The position numbers and the translations under genes are program-made. 64,000 nucleotides of DNA, from assembly GCF_027622945.1 (NCBI RefSeq), contig NZ_JAPZVQ010000022.1, positions 1 to 64,000 of the forward strand, written 5' to 3'. The notes beneath the pieces were generated by a model. It saw only the letters and a list, made by a program, of their open reading frames with translations. It was not told where the DNA came from and did not search any database. Below are positions 52,739 through 61,597 of the stretch, one piece after another (position 1 is the first letter of the stretch; every line of letters begins with the position of its first letter). Source of the DNA: Glycomyces lechevalierae. GTDB lineage: Bacteria; Actinomycetota; Actinomycetes; Mycobacteriales; Micromonosporaceae.

Positions 52739-54451
52739 ATGACCAAGAGGCGACATCTCCCCGCGCTCTTCGCCACGGCAGCCCTGGCCACCGCCGCGGC
52801 CTGCACCGACGACGAGAACCCGGACGCGGGAGGCGACGACGAGTTCCCGCGCGACGAGACCCTGTACTCGACCGGCACGGCCTGGGGCCCGCCCGGCGAC
52901 TTCAACCCGATCTCGGCCGGCGGGGTCACCGGCCTCAACGGCCTCGGCTACGAGTACCTGTTCCTCTTCGACACCGTGGAGCAGCGGCTCACCCCGTGGC
53001 TTGCCGAATCCGGCGAGTGGACGGGAGAGCGCGAGTTCGAACTGCGCCTGCGCGAGGGCGTCACATGGAGCGACGGCAAGCCGTTCACCGCCGAGGACGT
53101 CGTCTTCACCTTCGAACTCGGCAAGATCGACGGCGTGCCCTACGCGAACGTGTGGGATTGGCTGGAGGAGGCCTCGATCGTCGACGAGCGCACCGTCAGG
53201 TTCCGCTTCTCCGACGCGCGCCAACAGGAATGGGACAACTTCCTGTACACCCACGTGATCGTCCCCAAGCACGTGTTCGAGGCGTACACCGCCGACGAGC
53301 TGCTGAACGGCCCGCTCGACACGCACCTGGTCGCCACCGGCCCCTACGCGGTCCACAGCTTCGACGACACCCGCGTCGCGTGGGTCAAGCGCGAGTCCTG
53401 GTGGGCCACCGAAGCGCTCGGTCTCGAAGTCCGCCCGAAGTACATCGTGGACCTTGTGACGCTCGGCAACGCCGACATCCTCAACATGCTCATCGAAGGC
53501 CGCCTCGACCTCGCCAACAACTTCATGTCCGGCATCGACGACTTCCTCACCGGCGACCCCGAGCTCACCACCTACTACGACAAGCCCCCGTTCATGGCCC
53601 CGGTCAACACGGCCATGCTCATCCCGAACACGACCCGCGAACCCCTCGACGACCCCGAACTGCGCCGCGCCATGGCCTTCGCGATCAGCCCCGGCCAGAT
53701 CGTGGACGCCGTCTACGGCGGCATGGTGAGCGAAGCGCACCCGACCGGACTCCTGCCGATCTGGGAGCGCTACTACGACGAGGCGGCCGTGGACGAGTTC
53801 GGGTTCGTCTTCGAACCGTCCAGCGCGGTCGAGATCCTGGCCGCCGCCGGGTACCGGGACGAGGACGGGGACGGCTTCGTCGAGACCCACGACGGCGAGC
53901 CGTTCGAGCTGCAGCTCGTCGTCCCGGCCGGCTGGACCGACTGGGAGGCCGCCGCCCTCTCCATCGCCCGCGACCTCAGCGACGTCGGCATCAAGACCAC
54001 CGCGGTCTTCCTCGACGCCGCCGAGGTCGACACGACCCGCGAGAGCGGCGACTTCGACCTGCAGATCAACAACCGCAGCGGCCTCACCAACTCGCCGTGG
54101 AGCCACTTCCGCCACCTCTTCGAGCTCCCGGTCCGCGACACCCAGCGCCTCGCGAACTTCTCCCGCTGGGAGGACGAGAACGCTTGGGAGCTCACCCAGG
54201 AGCTCGCGACCCTCGCCACCGACGACCCCCACTACCCCGAGGTCATCGCCGAGCTCGAGCGCATCGCCATGCGCGACCTCCCCGCCATCCCCATCTGGTA
54301 CAACGGCGCCTGGTCCCAGGCCTGCAACGCCGTCTGGACCGGCTGGCCGACCGGCAACGACGGCGAGGCCGGCACCTACCCCAGCTTCTGGAACGAGATG
54401 TGGGGCCTCGGGGCCGTCAAGATGCTCACCGAGATCCGAAGAGCCGAATAA
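52739..54451 (+). CDS. Family-5 extracellular solute-binding lipoprotein (peptide/oligosaccharide)
   Basis: A 570-residue SBP_bac_5 protein. Signal peptide with a lipobox-like ALATAAAC (cysteine at about 21). Typical steps: LREGVTWSDGKPFTAEDVVFTFEL, LATGPYAVHSFDD region, NTTREPLDDPELRRAMAFAIS and the late DLPAIPIWYNGAW. Such proteins carry peptides, nickel or, in actinomycetes, cello-oligosaccharides. ATG 52739 is the signal-peptide start; the longer frame is not supported. No permease or ATPase is adjacent, so it is an orphan that would use a transporter elsewhere. Confidence 0.88.
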   Translation: MTKRRHLPALFATAALATAAACTDDENPDAGGDDEFPRDETLYSTGTAWGPPGDFNPISAGGVTGLNGLGYEYLFLFDTVEQRLTPWLAESGEWTGEREFELRLREGVTWSDGKPFTAEDVVFTFELGKIDGVPYANVWDWLEEASIVDERTVRFRFSDARQQEWDNFLYTHVIVPKHVFEAYTADELLNGPLDTHLVATGPYAVHSFDDTRVAWVKRESWWATEALGLEVRPKYIVDLVTLGNADILNMLIEGRLDLANNFMSGIDDFLTGDPELTTYYDKPPFMAPVNTAMLIPNTTREPLDDPELRRAMAFAISPGQIVDAVYGGMVSEAHPTGLLPIWERYYDEAAVDEFGFVFEPSSAVEILAAAGYRDEDGDGFVETHDGEPFELQLVVPAGWTDWEAAALSIARDLSDVGIKTTAVFLDAAEVDTTRESGDFDLQINNRSGLTNSPWSHFRHLFELPVRDTQRLANFSRWEDENAWELTQELATLATDDPHYPEVIAELERIAMRDLPAIPIWYNGAWSQACNAVWTGWPTGNDGEAGTYPSFWNEMWGLGAVKMLTEIRRAE

Positions 54452-54462
54452 CGACCAGACGT

Positions 54463-54489
54463 GCCCGCGCCGCCTTGGGCGGCGCGGGC
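54463..54489. terminator. Terminator of the orphan binding-protein gene
   Basis: A 12-bp perfect stem gcccgcgccgcc / ggcggcgcgggc with loop ttg, 12 bases after the stop. Confidence 0.78.
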
Positions 54490-54546
54490 CGCCGGCGCGT
54501 TCGTGGAGGCGCGTTGGCTAGAGTCCGTGCCGGAAAGGGGTGGAAC

Positions 54547-54900
54547 GTGGACGGATCGACCGATGTGGACCTCGCGGCGCAGCTCCGGCCGGTGCTGGCG
54601 CTGGCGGAGGAGCAAGAGCGGCTGGGCGAGGCGCTGGACCGGATGGAGGACGCGACCGGCCCGGCGGCCCTGGAGGAGCGGGAGGCGGTCGAGGAGCGGT
54701 TCGCCTCCCTCGATGAGGAGATCTGCCGCGCCACCGCCAAGGCCCTCAAGGCGATCGGGCTCTGGCACGGAGCGGCGATGATCGACGCGGGGCTGGCGGT
54801 CCCCCACGAGGTCTGGGCCGGTCTCGTCGAGCAGTACCCGCCGTACCCGTCGGCCGTGCCCGACCTCGAACTCAGGCCGCGCCGGTCCTGGAGGGCCTAG
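54547..54900 (+). CDS. Small acidic helical hypothetical protein
   Basis: 117 residues from GTG 54547 with AAAGGGG upstream. Nearly all helix: LAAQLRPVLALAEEQERLGEALDRM, then ALEEREAVEERFASLDEEICRATAKALKAIGL, likely a helical pair. A C-terminal WAGLVEQYPPYPSAVPDLELRP is less ordered. Unrecognised. A strong terminator follows. Confidence 0.6.
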   Translation: MDGSTDVDLAAQLRPVLALAEEQERLGEALDRMEDATGPAALEEREAVEERFASLDEEICRATAKALKAIGLWHGAAMIDAGLAVPHEVWAGLVEQYPPYPSAVPDLELRPRRSWRA

Positions 54901-54921
54901 CGGTCCCGCACGAACAAGGTC

Positions 54922-54955
54922 GGGCCCGCACCGCACCCGAAAGCGGTGCGGGCCC
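54922..54955. terminator. Bidirectional terminator
   Basis: A 13-bp stem gggcccgcaccgc / gcggtgcgggccc, eight-base loop, between convergent genes (54547-54900 and the beta-propeller gene). Confidence 0.82.
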
Positions 54956-54987
54956 TGTCTTCTTCCTCCCGGCTCCGGGGGAAAGCG

Positions 54988-56868
54988 TTACTGCCAGCCG
55001 ACCCAGGCGGTGGATGCGTAGTCGCCGCCGAGATGGTTGGCCTGGAGGCCCGCGTTGGAGAGCGTCCAGAGCTGGTCGCCGATCACCAGCGTGCGCAGGA
55101 CCTGGGTGTTGTACGGGTCGGCGCCGGCATCGCTGTGGTCGATCCAGGCGGCCTCGGTGAGCGTGTCGGCGCCGACGTCCAGGACGACCACGCCGGACCC
55201 GTACTCCATGTCCCAGTCCGAGACCGGGATGACCGCGATCGCGGCGTCCTCCCAGTAGAGGAATGCGTGCGGGTCCCACTGGACCGCCGAGTCGGCGCCT
55301 TCGCGGTGGTACTGGTCAAGCATCGTGGCTTCGCTTGCGGCAGTGTCGAACAGGCTCACCTGGAGACCCGTGGTCTGGCCTTCGGCGGTGGCCTCCTGGC
55401 CGACGCCGAGGAGGCGGTCCGGGCCGACCGGGTGGAGGTACCCGGAGTAGCCGGTGATCTTGAGTTCGCCGGTCACCACCGGATTCGCCGGGTCGGAGAG
55501 GTCGATCGTGTAGAGCGGGTCGGTCTGGCGGAAGGTCACCACGTACCCGGTGTCGCCGATGAAGCGCACGGCGTAGATCTGCTCGTCCACACCGAGATCG
55601 GTGACCGACCCGGTCTCCTCCAAGGCGTCGTCGCCGACCGCGAACACCGTCACCGTCGACTTCGACGGCTCGCTCGGCTCGTCGGGCGCGACCTCCCAGG
55701 CGCAGTCGTTCCACACCCCGCAGTTGCCGCCCGAAGCCTGCTCGGTGGTCGCGACCCGCAGGTGGCCGTCGTACTCGCTCAGCGAGTACTGGTTGAGCAG
55801 CGTGCCCGGCACGGCGGCCTCGCCCGCCAAGCGCGCCTTGCCGTCCGCGAACACGAACCGGTAGATCTCGCTCTCGGCGTTCGTCTCGTCCTCGCCCCAC
55901 GCGTAGTCGTAGTGCGCCAGGTAGAGGCTGTCCGTCGTGCCGTGCACGGTGGAGCCGTCGACCATGACGGTCTGCGGCGAGGCCTCGGTCCAGTCGCCGT
56001 CCGCGGGGAGGGCGAGCACGCTCACCGAGGCGCCGGTGAACCGCTCGGGGTGCGCGATCTCCGCGCAGTCGACCTCGTGCGCCTCGCCGTTGACCTCATA
56101 GGACGGCAGCCAGTCTGAGAGCTCCGTGTCCCGCACGGCCTCCGCGATGTCGTCATCGGAGACGTCGCCGCTCCACAGCTGCTCCCACACCGGCTGGATC
56201 TGCGGCTGCGAGCCGATCGCCAGGCGCACTTCGCCGTCCACGAGCCGGGCGTCCACCATGGACCCCTCCATCGTGAACGTGTCGAGCACGTCCAGCGAAG
56301 CGGGGTCGAGGCGTTCGAGCCGGAACTCGCTCACGTACTCGTCGCCGTCCTCGACGCTCAAGGCGGACATGAGGAGCAGCTCGTCGTCGCCGAGGAACAG
56401 CTTGTGGTCCCAGGCCTCGTCGGCGATCGCGCGCTCGGCCACGACCTCGCCCGAGCGGGTGTCGACCACGCGCACGGCGTCGTAGTCGACGACGCTGTAG
56501 ATGAACGTGCCGTCGGTCTTCACGATGTCCGGTTCGTCAACGCCCGCAACAGCGTTGTTGGTGCCGGAGAACGCGTCGTCGCTCGCGGCCTGCGGTTGGG
56601 ACTCGGTGCTGGCGGCACCCGAGTCGGCGGCGAATTCCTCGTCGCTGCGGAGCAGTTCGTTGGGCTCCCAGTTGCTGAACGCGGTGATCGCGGCGTCCTG
56701 GATCCCGGCGAGCGCGTCGTCGCAGGAGTCGAACGCGGCGAGCTGCGCCGAGACGGGAACCCAAGGGGGCGCGACGAAGGCGTCTTCGTCGGGGGCTTGA
56801 GAGGTGCACGCGCTCGCGGTGGCGACCGTCGCCGCCGCGGCGCATGTGATGAGGAGTCTGGTCTTCAT
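54988..56868 (-). CDS. Beta-propeller domain lipoprotein
   Basis: A 626-residue protein of the Beta_propel (PF09826) family. Lipobox TASAC at about residue 21. The entry motif NNAVAGVDEPDIVKTDGTFIY is a family hallmark, followed by blade-like repeats (YDAVRVVDTRSGEVV, LFLGDDELLLMSAL, DTGYVVTFRQTDPLYTIDLSDPANPVVTGEL, GYLHPVGPDRLLGVG). ATG 56868 has GAGGAGC upstream. Outside the membrane; role unknown, perhaps binding or enzyme scaffold. Confidence 0.9.
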   Translation of the reverse strand: MKTRLLITCAAAATVATASACTSQAPDEDAFVAPPWVPVSAQLAAFDSCDDALAGIQDAAITAFSNWEPNELLRSDEEFAADSGAASTESQPQAASDDAFSGTNNAVAGVDEPDIVKTDGTFIYSVVDYDAVRVVDTRSGEVVAERAIADEAWDHKLFLGDDELLLMSALSVEDGDEYVSEFRLERLDPASLDVLDTFTMEGSMVDARLVDGEVRLAIGSQPQIQPVWEQLWSGDVSDDDIAEAVRDTELSDWLPSYEVNGEAHEVDCAEIAHPERFTGASVSVLALPADGDWTEASPQTVMVDGSTVHGTTDSLYLAHYDYAWGEDETNAESEIYRFVFADGKARLAGEAAVPGTLLNQYSLSEYDGHLRVATTEQASGGNCGVWNDCAWEVAPDEPSEPSKSTVTVFAVGDDALEETGSVTDLGVDEQIYAVRFIGDTGYVVTFRQTDPLYTIDLSDPANPVVTGELKITGYSGYLHPVGPDRLLGVGQEATAEGQTTGLQVSLFDTAASEATMLDQYHREGADSAVQWDPHAFLYWEDAAIAVIPVSDWDMEYGSGVVVLDVGADTLTEAAWIDHSDAGADPYNTQVLRTLVIGDQLWTLSNAGLQANHLGGDYASTAWVGWQ

Positions 56869-57002
56869 GCTCCTCGGACGCCGGGGCGTCGAGAATGGTT
56901 CCCGCCGAACATGCGACAGGCCCGGAGGCGTCCCGGTCACGGCGAAGCTTGCGAGCCGTAAATCGGCAGGGCGCTCTCGGGCCCGTCTGGATTCGGCCGG
57001 TA

Positions 57003-57845
57003 TCACCCCTTGGTGCCGCCCGAGGTCAGGCCGCTGATGAGCTGGCGTTCGGCGAACGCGTAGAAGATCAGCGCCGGGAGCATCGCGAGCATGACGTACG
57101 CGAGCACCTTCGCCGTGTCCGACGAGTACTCGCCCTGGAACTGGGTCACGCCGAGCGGCAGCGTCTGCCACGTGGGCTTGGTGAACACCACGAGCGGCAG
57201 CAGGTACGAGTTCCATGAGCCGACGAGCGCGAGCACGGACACGGTGGCGAGCACCGGCCGCGACATCGGCAGCAGGATCTGGAGGAAGAACCGCCAGGGC
57301 CCGGCCCCGTCGATCGTGGCGGCCTCCTCGACCTCGCCGGGGATCTGCCGGAAGAAGCTGCGCAGGATGATGATCGTGAGCGGCAGGCCGAACGCGGCCT
57401 GCGGCAGGATCACGCCGAACGGGCTGTTCAGCATCTCGAAGGTGCGCAGGATGATGAACAGCGGCAGCACGGCCACCGCGAACGGGAACATCATGCCCGC
57501 CGCGAACAGCGTGAAGAGGCCCTCGCGGCCCCGGAACTCGAAGCGCGCGAACACGTACGCGACGGCCGCGGCGGCGGCCACGACGATGAACGTGGACGCG
57601 ACGGCGATGAACACCGAGTTCCCGAGCTGGCGCCAGAAGGTGGCGTCGACGAGGACGTCCGTGTAGTGCTGCCAGTTCCAGGGGTTCGGCAGGCCGAGCG
57701 AGTTCTCACGCAGCTGCTCGTTGTCCTTGAACCCGCCCAAGAGGGCGAAGAGGATCGGCGTGGCCACGAAGATCGCGGCGGCGAACGCGGCCGCGTAGAA
57801 CCCGGTGTTGCGCAGCAGCTTCCCGCGCTTGGTGGTGACGCTCAT
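57003..57845 (-). CDS. Sugar ABC transporter permease (MalG/CUT1 type), second importer
   Basis: A 280-residue permease. The EAA loop reads EEAATIDGAGPWRFFLQILLPMSRP. It ends in ISGLTSGGTKG, as in other MalG-type subunits. Its ATG overlaps the MalF-type stop. Last gene of the second importer operon; no ATPase gene present. Confidence 0.92.
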   Translation of the reverse strand: MSVTTKRGKLLRNTGFYAAAFAAAIFVATPILFALLGGFKDNEQLRENSLGLPNPWNWQHYTDVLVDATFWRQLGNSVFIAVASTFIVVAAAAAVAYVFARFEFRGREGLFTLFAAGMMFPFAVAVLPLFIILRTFEMLNSPFGVILPQAAFGLPLTIIILRSFFRQIPGEVEEAATIDGAGPWRFFLQILLPMSRPVLATVSVLALVGSWNSYLLPLVVFTKPTWQTLPLGVTQFQGEYSSDTAKVLAYVMLAMLPALIFYAFAERQLISGLTSGGTKG

Positions 57846-58852
57846 GCCCGGCCTCCGTTCGTAAGGGAGCCTTGGAGGTCGCGGCCCAGCACATACCGCT
57901 GGTAGATGAGGGCGAAGACGAGGCTCACGAGGAACATCGCGATCGACAGCGCCGAGGCGTAGCCGATCTGGTTGCGCACGAAACCCTGCTCGTACATGGT
58001 GATCGCGAGGGTCTCGGACGCGTGGAACGGCCCGCCCTTGGTGAGCACGTACACGAGGTCGAACAGCTGCACGGTGCCGATCACCGAGAGGAACACGGTG
58101 ATGCGCACCGTGGGGCCCATGAGCGGCACGGTGATGTACCGGAACAGCTGCCCGCCGGTCGCACCGTCCACTTTGGCCGCCTCGTACAGCTCCTCGGGGA
58201 TGTTCTGGCGCCCGGCCAAATACAGGATCATGTGGAAGCCGAAGAACTTCCAGGTGAGGATCCCGAACAGCACGAAGACGACGAGGCCCCGATCGGAGAG
58301 CCACCCGATGCGGTCGTCGAAGCCGAGCCCGGCGAGCAGCGAGTCGGCGAAGCCGCGGCGCGGCGAGAAGATCAGCGAGAAGAGCACGGCCGTGACGGCC
58401 TCAGTGAGGATGTACGGCACGAAGAACAGCAGCCGGAACGCCGTCCGGCCAGGGAAGTTCTGGTGCAGGAGCATCGCGAGCCCGAAGGCCAGCGGCAGCT
58501 GCACGGCGATCGAGAGGACGGTGATGAGGCCGATCCTCCACATGTCGCCGAGGAACACCTCGTCCCCGATGAGCGTCTTGAAGTTCTCCAGGCCCACGAA
58601 ATCGGTGGGCAGGCCGCCGAGCCCGTTCCAGCGGAAGAAGGCGGTGTAGGCCGCGAACAGGACGGGGAAGAGCACGAAGAGGACGAAGAGCACGAGGGCC
58701 GGGGCGATGAACACCGTCAACGTCGCGGCGCCGGGGCGTCGCCCCCTCCGCTTGGCGCGGGGAGCGCCCCCGGCGCCGGCGGGCTTCGACGACGCTTGCG
58801 AGTCGTCGATGCGCACCGCCGGCGCCGGGGGCTTGGAGTTCACTGAACTCAC
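57842..58852 (-). CDS. Sugar ABC transporter permease (MalF/CUT1 type), second importer
   Basis: A 336-residue permease with a Pro/Ala/Arg-rich N-terminal tail of about 40 residues before the first membrane segment (FIAPALVLFVLFVLFPVLFAA). The EAA loop is EELYEAAKVDGATGGQLFRYITVPLMGP. The GTG start overlaps the binding-protein stop (GTGA). Confidence 0.92.
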   Translation of the reverse strand: MSSVNSKPPAPAVRIDDSQASSKPAGAGGAPRAKRRGRRPGAATLTVFIAPALVLFVLFVLFPVLFAAYTAFFRWNGLGGLPTDFVGLENFKTLIGDEVFLGDMWRIGLITVLSIAVQLPLAFGLAMLLHQNFPGRTAFRLLFFVPYILTEAVTAVLFSLIFSPRRGFADSLLAGLGFDDRIGWLSDRGLVVFVLFGILTWKFFGFHMILYLAGRQNIPEELYEAAKVDGATGGQLFRYITVPLMGPTVRITVFLSVIGTVQLFDLVYVLTKGGPFHASETLAITMYEQGFVRNQIGYASALSIAMFLVSLVFALIYQRYVLGRDLQGSLTNGGRA

Positions 58853-60129
58853 TGCTCAGCCGCCCAGGCCTCGTTGACCATGGCGACGAACTCCTCAGGG
58901 GTGAGCTCGCCGAGGATCAGCCCCTGGGAGGCGTCGTTGACGGTGCTGCCGATCGCGGGCGGGTACGCCTGGTCCAGGTAGAGCTGCGTGGCCGTCGCGG
59001 AAGCCATCGCGTCGATGACCATCTGCTGCTCGGCGTTCGGCTCGGGCACGACCGCCTCCGGGTTCGCAGCCACAGTGGACATGTTGCCGTCCTTGACCAC
59101 GCGCGCCTGGTTCTCCTCCTCGAGGAGGTAGCACATGAAGTCCTCGACCTCGTCCGGCGCTTCGGCGCTGGCCGCGAATCCCCCGCCGCCGCCGAGGAAC
59201 TCGGTGACGGTGCCGGGGCCGCCCTCGACGGCCGGGAACGGGAAGAAGCCGAGCGCGTCGCCGGGGCCGTCGGTGCCGGAGTTGTCGCGCTGGGCCTGCG
59301 GGGCCCACTGGCCCATGAGCTCCATGGCCGCGAGGCCCTCGCCCATGACGGCGGCCTCGCCGTCGGTCTTGTCGTAGGGGGCGGACTCGAAGCCCTCCTG
59401 GAACGGCTCCATGGCCGCGAGGTCGGCGAGGAGCTGCCCGGCCTGGACGAACGCGGGGTCGGAGAAGTTCCCGGCGTCGGCCCCGGCCTGGAGGCCGTCG
59501 AGCCCGGCGAGGCGCATCACCAGGTACGTCCAGTAGTAGTGGATGGGCCACTTGTCGCCGCCGCCGAGCGCGATCGGGGTGACGCCGGCGTCCTTGAGGA
59601 GCTGGACGTCGGTGATGAACTCGTCCCAGGTCGCCGGGGGCGCGGTGATGCCGGCCTGGGCGAAGAGGTCCTTGTTGTACCAGAATCCGACGACGCCCTG
59701 GTCGTACGGGACGGCGTAGAGCTTGCCGTCGATCGTGTAGGCCTCCAAGGCGATCGGGTTGACCTTGTCGAGGCAGGGGAGGCCGGAGACGTCGCGGACG
59801 AGGCCCGCTTCGACCTGCTCGGCGAGGACGCCGCCGCCCCAGGTCTGGTAGAGGCCGGGGAGGTCGCCGGCCTGGGTCTGGGTGGACATGCGGGCCTTGA
59901 AGTCCTCGTTGAGGATCGCCGAGACTTCGACGGTGCTCCCGGACTCCTCCGACCACTCGTCGGCCATGGCCTGCCAGGTGGACTTCATCGGGTCTTCGTT
60001 CTGGATGTGCCAGAAGGTGATGTCGGCGTCGCTCTCGCCGCTGTCGCCGCACGCGGCGGCGCCCAGTGCGAGCATGGCGGCCGTGCCGGCCGCGACCAGT
60101 GCTCGAGGCCGGAATAGGGGATTTCGCAT
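58849..60129 (-). CDS. Sugar ABC transporter substrate-binding lipoprotein, second importer
   Basis: A 426-residue solute-binding protein with lipobox LGAAACG (Cys at about 27) and first strand ITFWHIQNEDPMKSTWQAMADEW. YAVPYDQGVVGFWYNKDLFAQAGI and a glycine run GGGGGFA (about 310) fit CUT1 proteins for xylose- or cellobiose-like sugars. A palindrome TCCGAAACTTTCGGA lies 32 bases upstream. Confidence 0.92.
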   Translation of the reverse strand: MRNPLFRPRALVAAGTAAMLALGAAACGDSGESDADITFWHIQNEDPMKSTWQAMADEWSEESGSTVEVSAILNEDFKARMSTQTQAGDLPGLYQTWGGGVLAEQVEAGLVRDVSGLPCLDKVNPIALEAYTIDGKLYAVPYDQGVVGFWYNKDLFAQAGITAPPATWDEFITDVQLLKDAGVTPIALGGGDKWPIHYYWTYLVMRLAGLDGLQAGADAGNFSDPAFVQAGQLLADLAAMEPFQEGFESAPYDKTDGEAAVMGEGLAAMELMGQWAPQAQRDNSGTDGPGDALGFFPFPAVEGGPGTVTEFLGGGGGFAASAEAPDEVEDFMCYLLEEENQARVVKDGNMSTVAANPEAVVPEPNAEQQMVIDAMASATATQLYLDQAYPPAIGSTVNDASQGLILGELTPEEFVAMVNEAWAAEQ

Positions 60130-60160
60130 CGTCGCTCGTCCTCTCGAGGGATGGAGAGTG

Positions 60161-60175
60161 TCCGAAACTTTCGGA
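60161..60175. promoter_or_regulatory. Operator candidate of the second sugar importer
   Basis: TCCGAAACTTTCGGA, a perfect palindrome but for the central base, between a minus-strand GATAAT (60190-60195, possible -10) and the binding-protein ATG. CGAAA-C-TTTCG boxes resemble LacI/ROK-type sites before xylan- and other sugar-use genes in actinomycetes. No regulator gene is nearby. Confidence 0.65.
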
Positions 60176-60321
60176 GTGAAGTATCGGAAATTATCGATGC
60201 GGCCATACTACCGGTGACGGTTTGGAATGTGAAGAGGGTCTCTGTTACCGCTCGCAGTGCCGCACGCGACAGCATCGACGCAGCTGAATGGCTTGGGGGC
60301 GTGGAGAAGGGGGAACGCGGA

Positions 60322-60351
60322 ACGGCCGCCCCGGTGCACCGGGACGGCCGT
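60322..60351. terminator. Terminator of the tRNA-Gly gene
   Basis: A 13-bp stem acggccgccccgg / ccgggacggccgt with loop tgca and one mismatch, 10 bases past the 3' end of the tRNA (leftward). Confidence 0.72.
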
Positions 60352-60361
60352 GAGAACTCGG

Positions 60362-60432
60362 AGCGGGTGACGAGAATCGAACTCGCCTCTCAACCTTGGG
60401 AAGGTCGCATTCTACCAATGAACTACACCCGC
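60362..60432 (-). tRNA. tRNA-Gly (anticodon CCC)
   Basis: On the minus strand the 71 bases fold as a normal tRNA: acceptor GCGGGTG / CACCCGC, D-arm with TTCATTGGTAGAA, anticodon stem CGACC / GGTTG with loop TTCCCAA giving CCC (reads GGG), T-arm GCGAG-TTCGATT-CTCGT, and discriminator T. No CCA is encoded. It is flanked by a terminator at 60322-60351 and the G19/C18 hairpin at 60471-60513. Confidence 0.93.
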
Positions 60433-60470
60433 GAACTCTGGCGAACAGAGCCGATCGAAGTATACAAGGC

Positions 60471-60513
60471 CGCGGGGGGGGGGGGGGGGGGGCCCCCCCC
60501 CCCCCCCCCCGCG
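60471..60513. terminator. G19/C18 hairpin after the first trypsin-like gene
   Basis: cgc, 19 G, 18 C, gcg: a zero-spacer palindrome starting 13 bases beyond the leftward protease stop and about 40 bases before the tRNA 5' end, so it would insulate the tRNA from protease transcription. The tract lengths are suspect (see findings). Confidence 0.6.
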
Positions 60514-60525
60514 TCGAGCCGGGGG

Positions 60526-61335
60526 CTAGAACTCGGCGAGCTTGGCCTGGATGTCGTCGTACAGGAATCCGACGTTGGCGTACACGCCCGGCTTCCCGGC
60601 CTCGGCGCAGCCCTCGCCCCAGCTGACGATGCCGACCAGCACGCCGTCGGCGGAGACGAGCGGCCCGCCCGAGTCGCCCTGGCAGGAGTCGACGCCGCCG
60701 GCGGCGAGGTCGCCCGCGCAGATCATGGTGTCCGCGTCGAACCCGGAGCCGTAGGCGCCGGCGCAGTCGGTGTCGCCGACGTAGGGGACGTCGACCTTGA
60801 GGAGGTCCTGCGAGCCCGAGCCGGACTCGGTGGTGCCCCAGCCGGCGACGGTCAGGGTGCCCCAGTCCTCGGTGTCGGACTCGGCGAGCGGCACGACCTC
60901 GGCGCCGGCGATCGGCTCGGCGAGCTTGACGAGCGCCCAGTCGTTGACCATGCTCCCGCCGTCGAAGCCTTCGGCCACATAGAGGTCGGCGACCTCGTAG
61001 ACCTCGGTCTGGGTGATGTCGTTGCTGCCGTGGCGGACCACGAAGTCCGAAGGGGCCGAGCCCTCGGTGCAGTGGGCCGCGGTGAGCACGACGTCCTCGG
61101 CGACGAGCTGGCCGCCGCAGAAGTTGAACGACGGGTCGTTCGCGTCGGCCAGGGCGACGATGTAGGGGAATTCGCCTTCGGCGGCGGGTTCGCCGCCGAT
61201 GATCTTGGCTTCGAAGTCGTTGCCGCCGTTGTCGTCGGCGTAGGCCCCGGTGGCGCCGAGGGTGAGCGCGGTGGCGCCGAGTCCCGCCGCGACGGCGGCC
61301 CCGATCCGGGTGAGGGTCTTTCTGCGGTTCTGCAC
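60526..61335 (-). CDS. Secreted trypsin-like serine protease (first of three)
   Basis: A 269-residue S1A protease. Signal peptide (RIGAAVAAGLGATALTLGATGAYA), short pro-part, activation site AKIIGGEP, catalytic His in TAAHC, Asp in NDWALVKL, Ser in GDSGGP. VDSCQGDSGGP has Asp at the 189 position, predicting cleavage after Lys/Arg. GTG 61335 has AAAGGA seven bases upstream. Extracellular; paralogue of the next two genes. Confidence 0.93.
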   Translation of the reverse strand: MQNRRKTLTRIGAAVAAGLGATALTLGATGAYADDNGGNDFEAKIIGGEPAAEGEFPYIVALADANDPSFNFCGGQLVAEDVVLTAAHCTEGSAPSDFVVRHGSNDITQTEVYEVADLYVAEGFDGGSMVNDWALVKLAEPIAGAEVVPLAESDTEDWGTLTVAGWGTTESGSGSQDLLKVDVPYVGDTDCAGAYGSGFDADTMICAGDLAAGGVDSCQGDSGGPLVSADGVLVGIVSWGEGCAEAGKPGVYANVGFLYDDIQAKLAEF

Positions 61336-61553
61336 GCGCAGGTCCTTTCGAGTTGGGTGGTTCGAAAGCGGCGGCCGGGAAATGCCGCCATCCCGTGACC
61401 CTACGGGAAAAGCCCTCATATTCATATATTCCCGGCACGACCGGTATTTCAGTGAATACACCCTCAATTGCTGACGTGTAGACCTAATAAGGACACGGGA
61501 CCGCTAAAAGTCCTTTTCGGTCTGCTGCGTCGATGCACTGTGGAGGAGGCGAG

Positions 61554-61588
61554 GCGGGGCCGGACTTTCGCGTCGCGTCCGACCCCGC
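61554..61588. terminator. Hairpin after the second trypsin-like gene
   Basis: gcggggccgga pairs with tccgaccccgc (one mismatch), 10 bases past the leftward stop. Confidence 0.65.
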
Positions 61589-61597
61589 TCCGCACCG

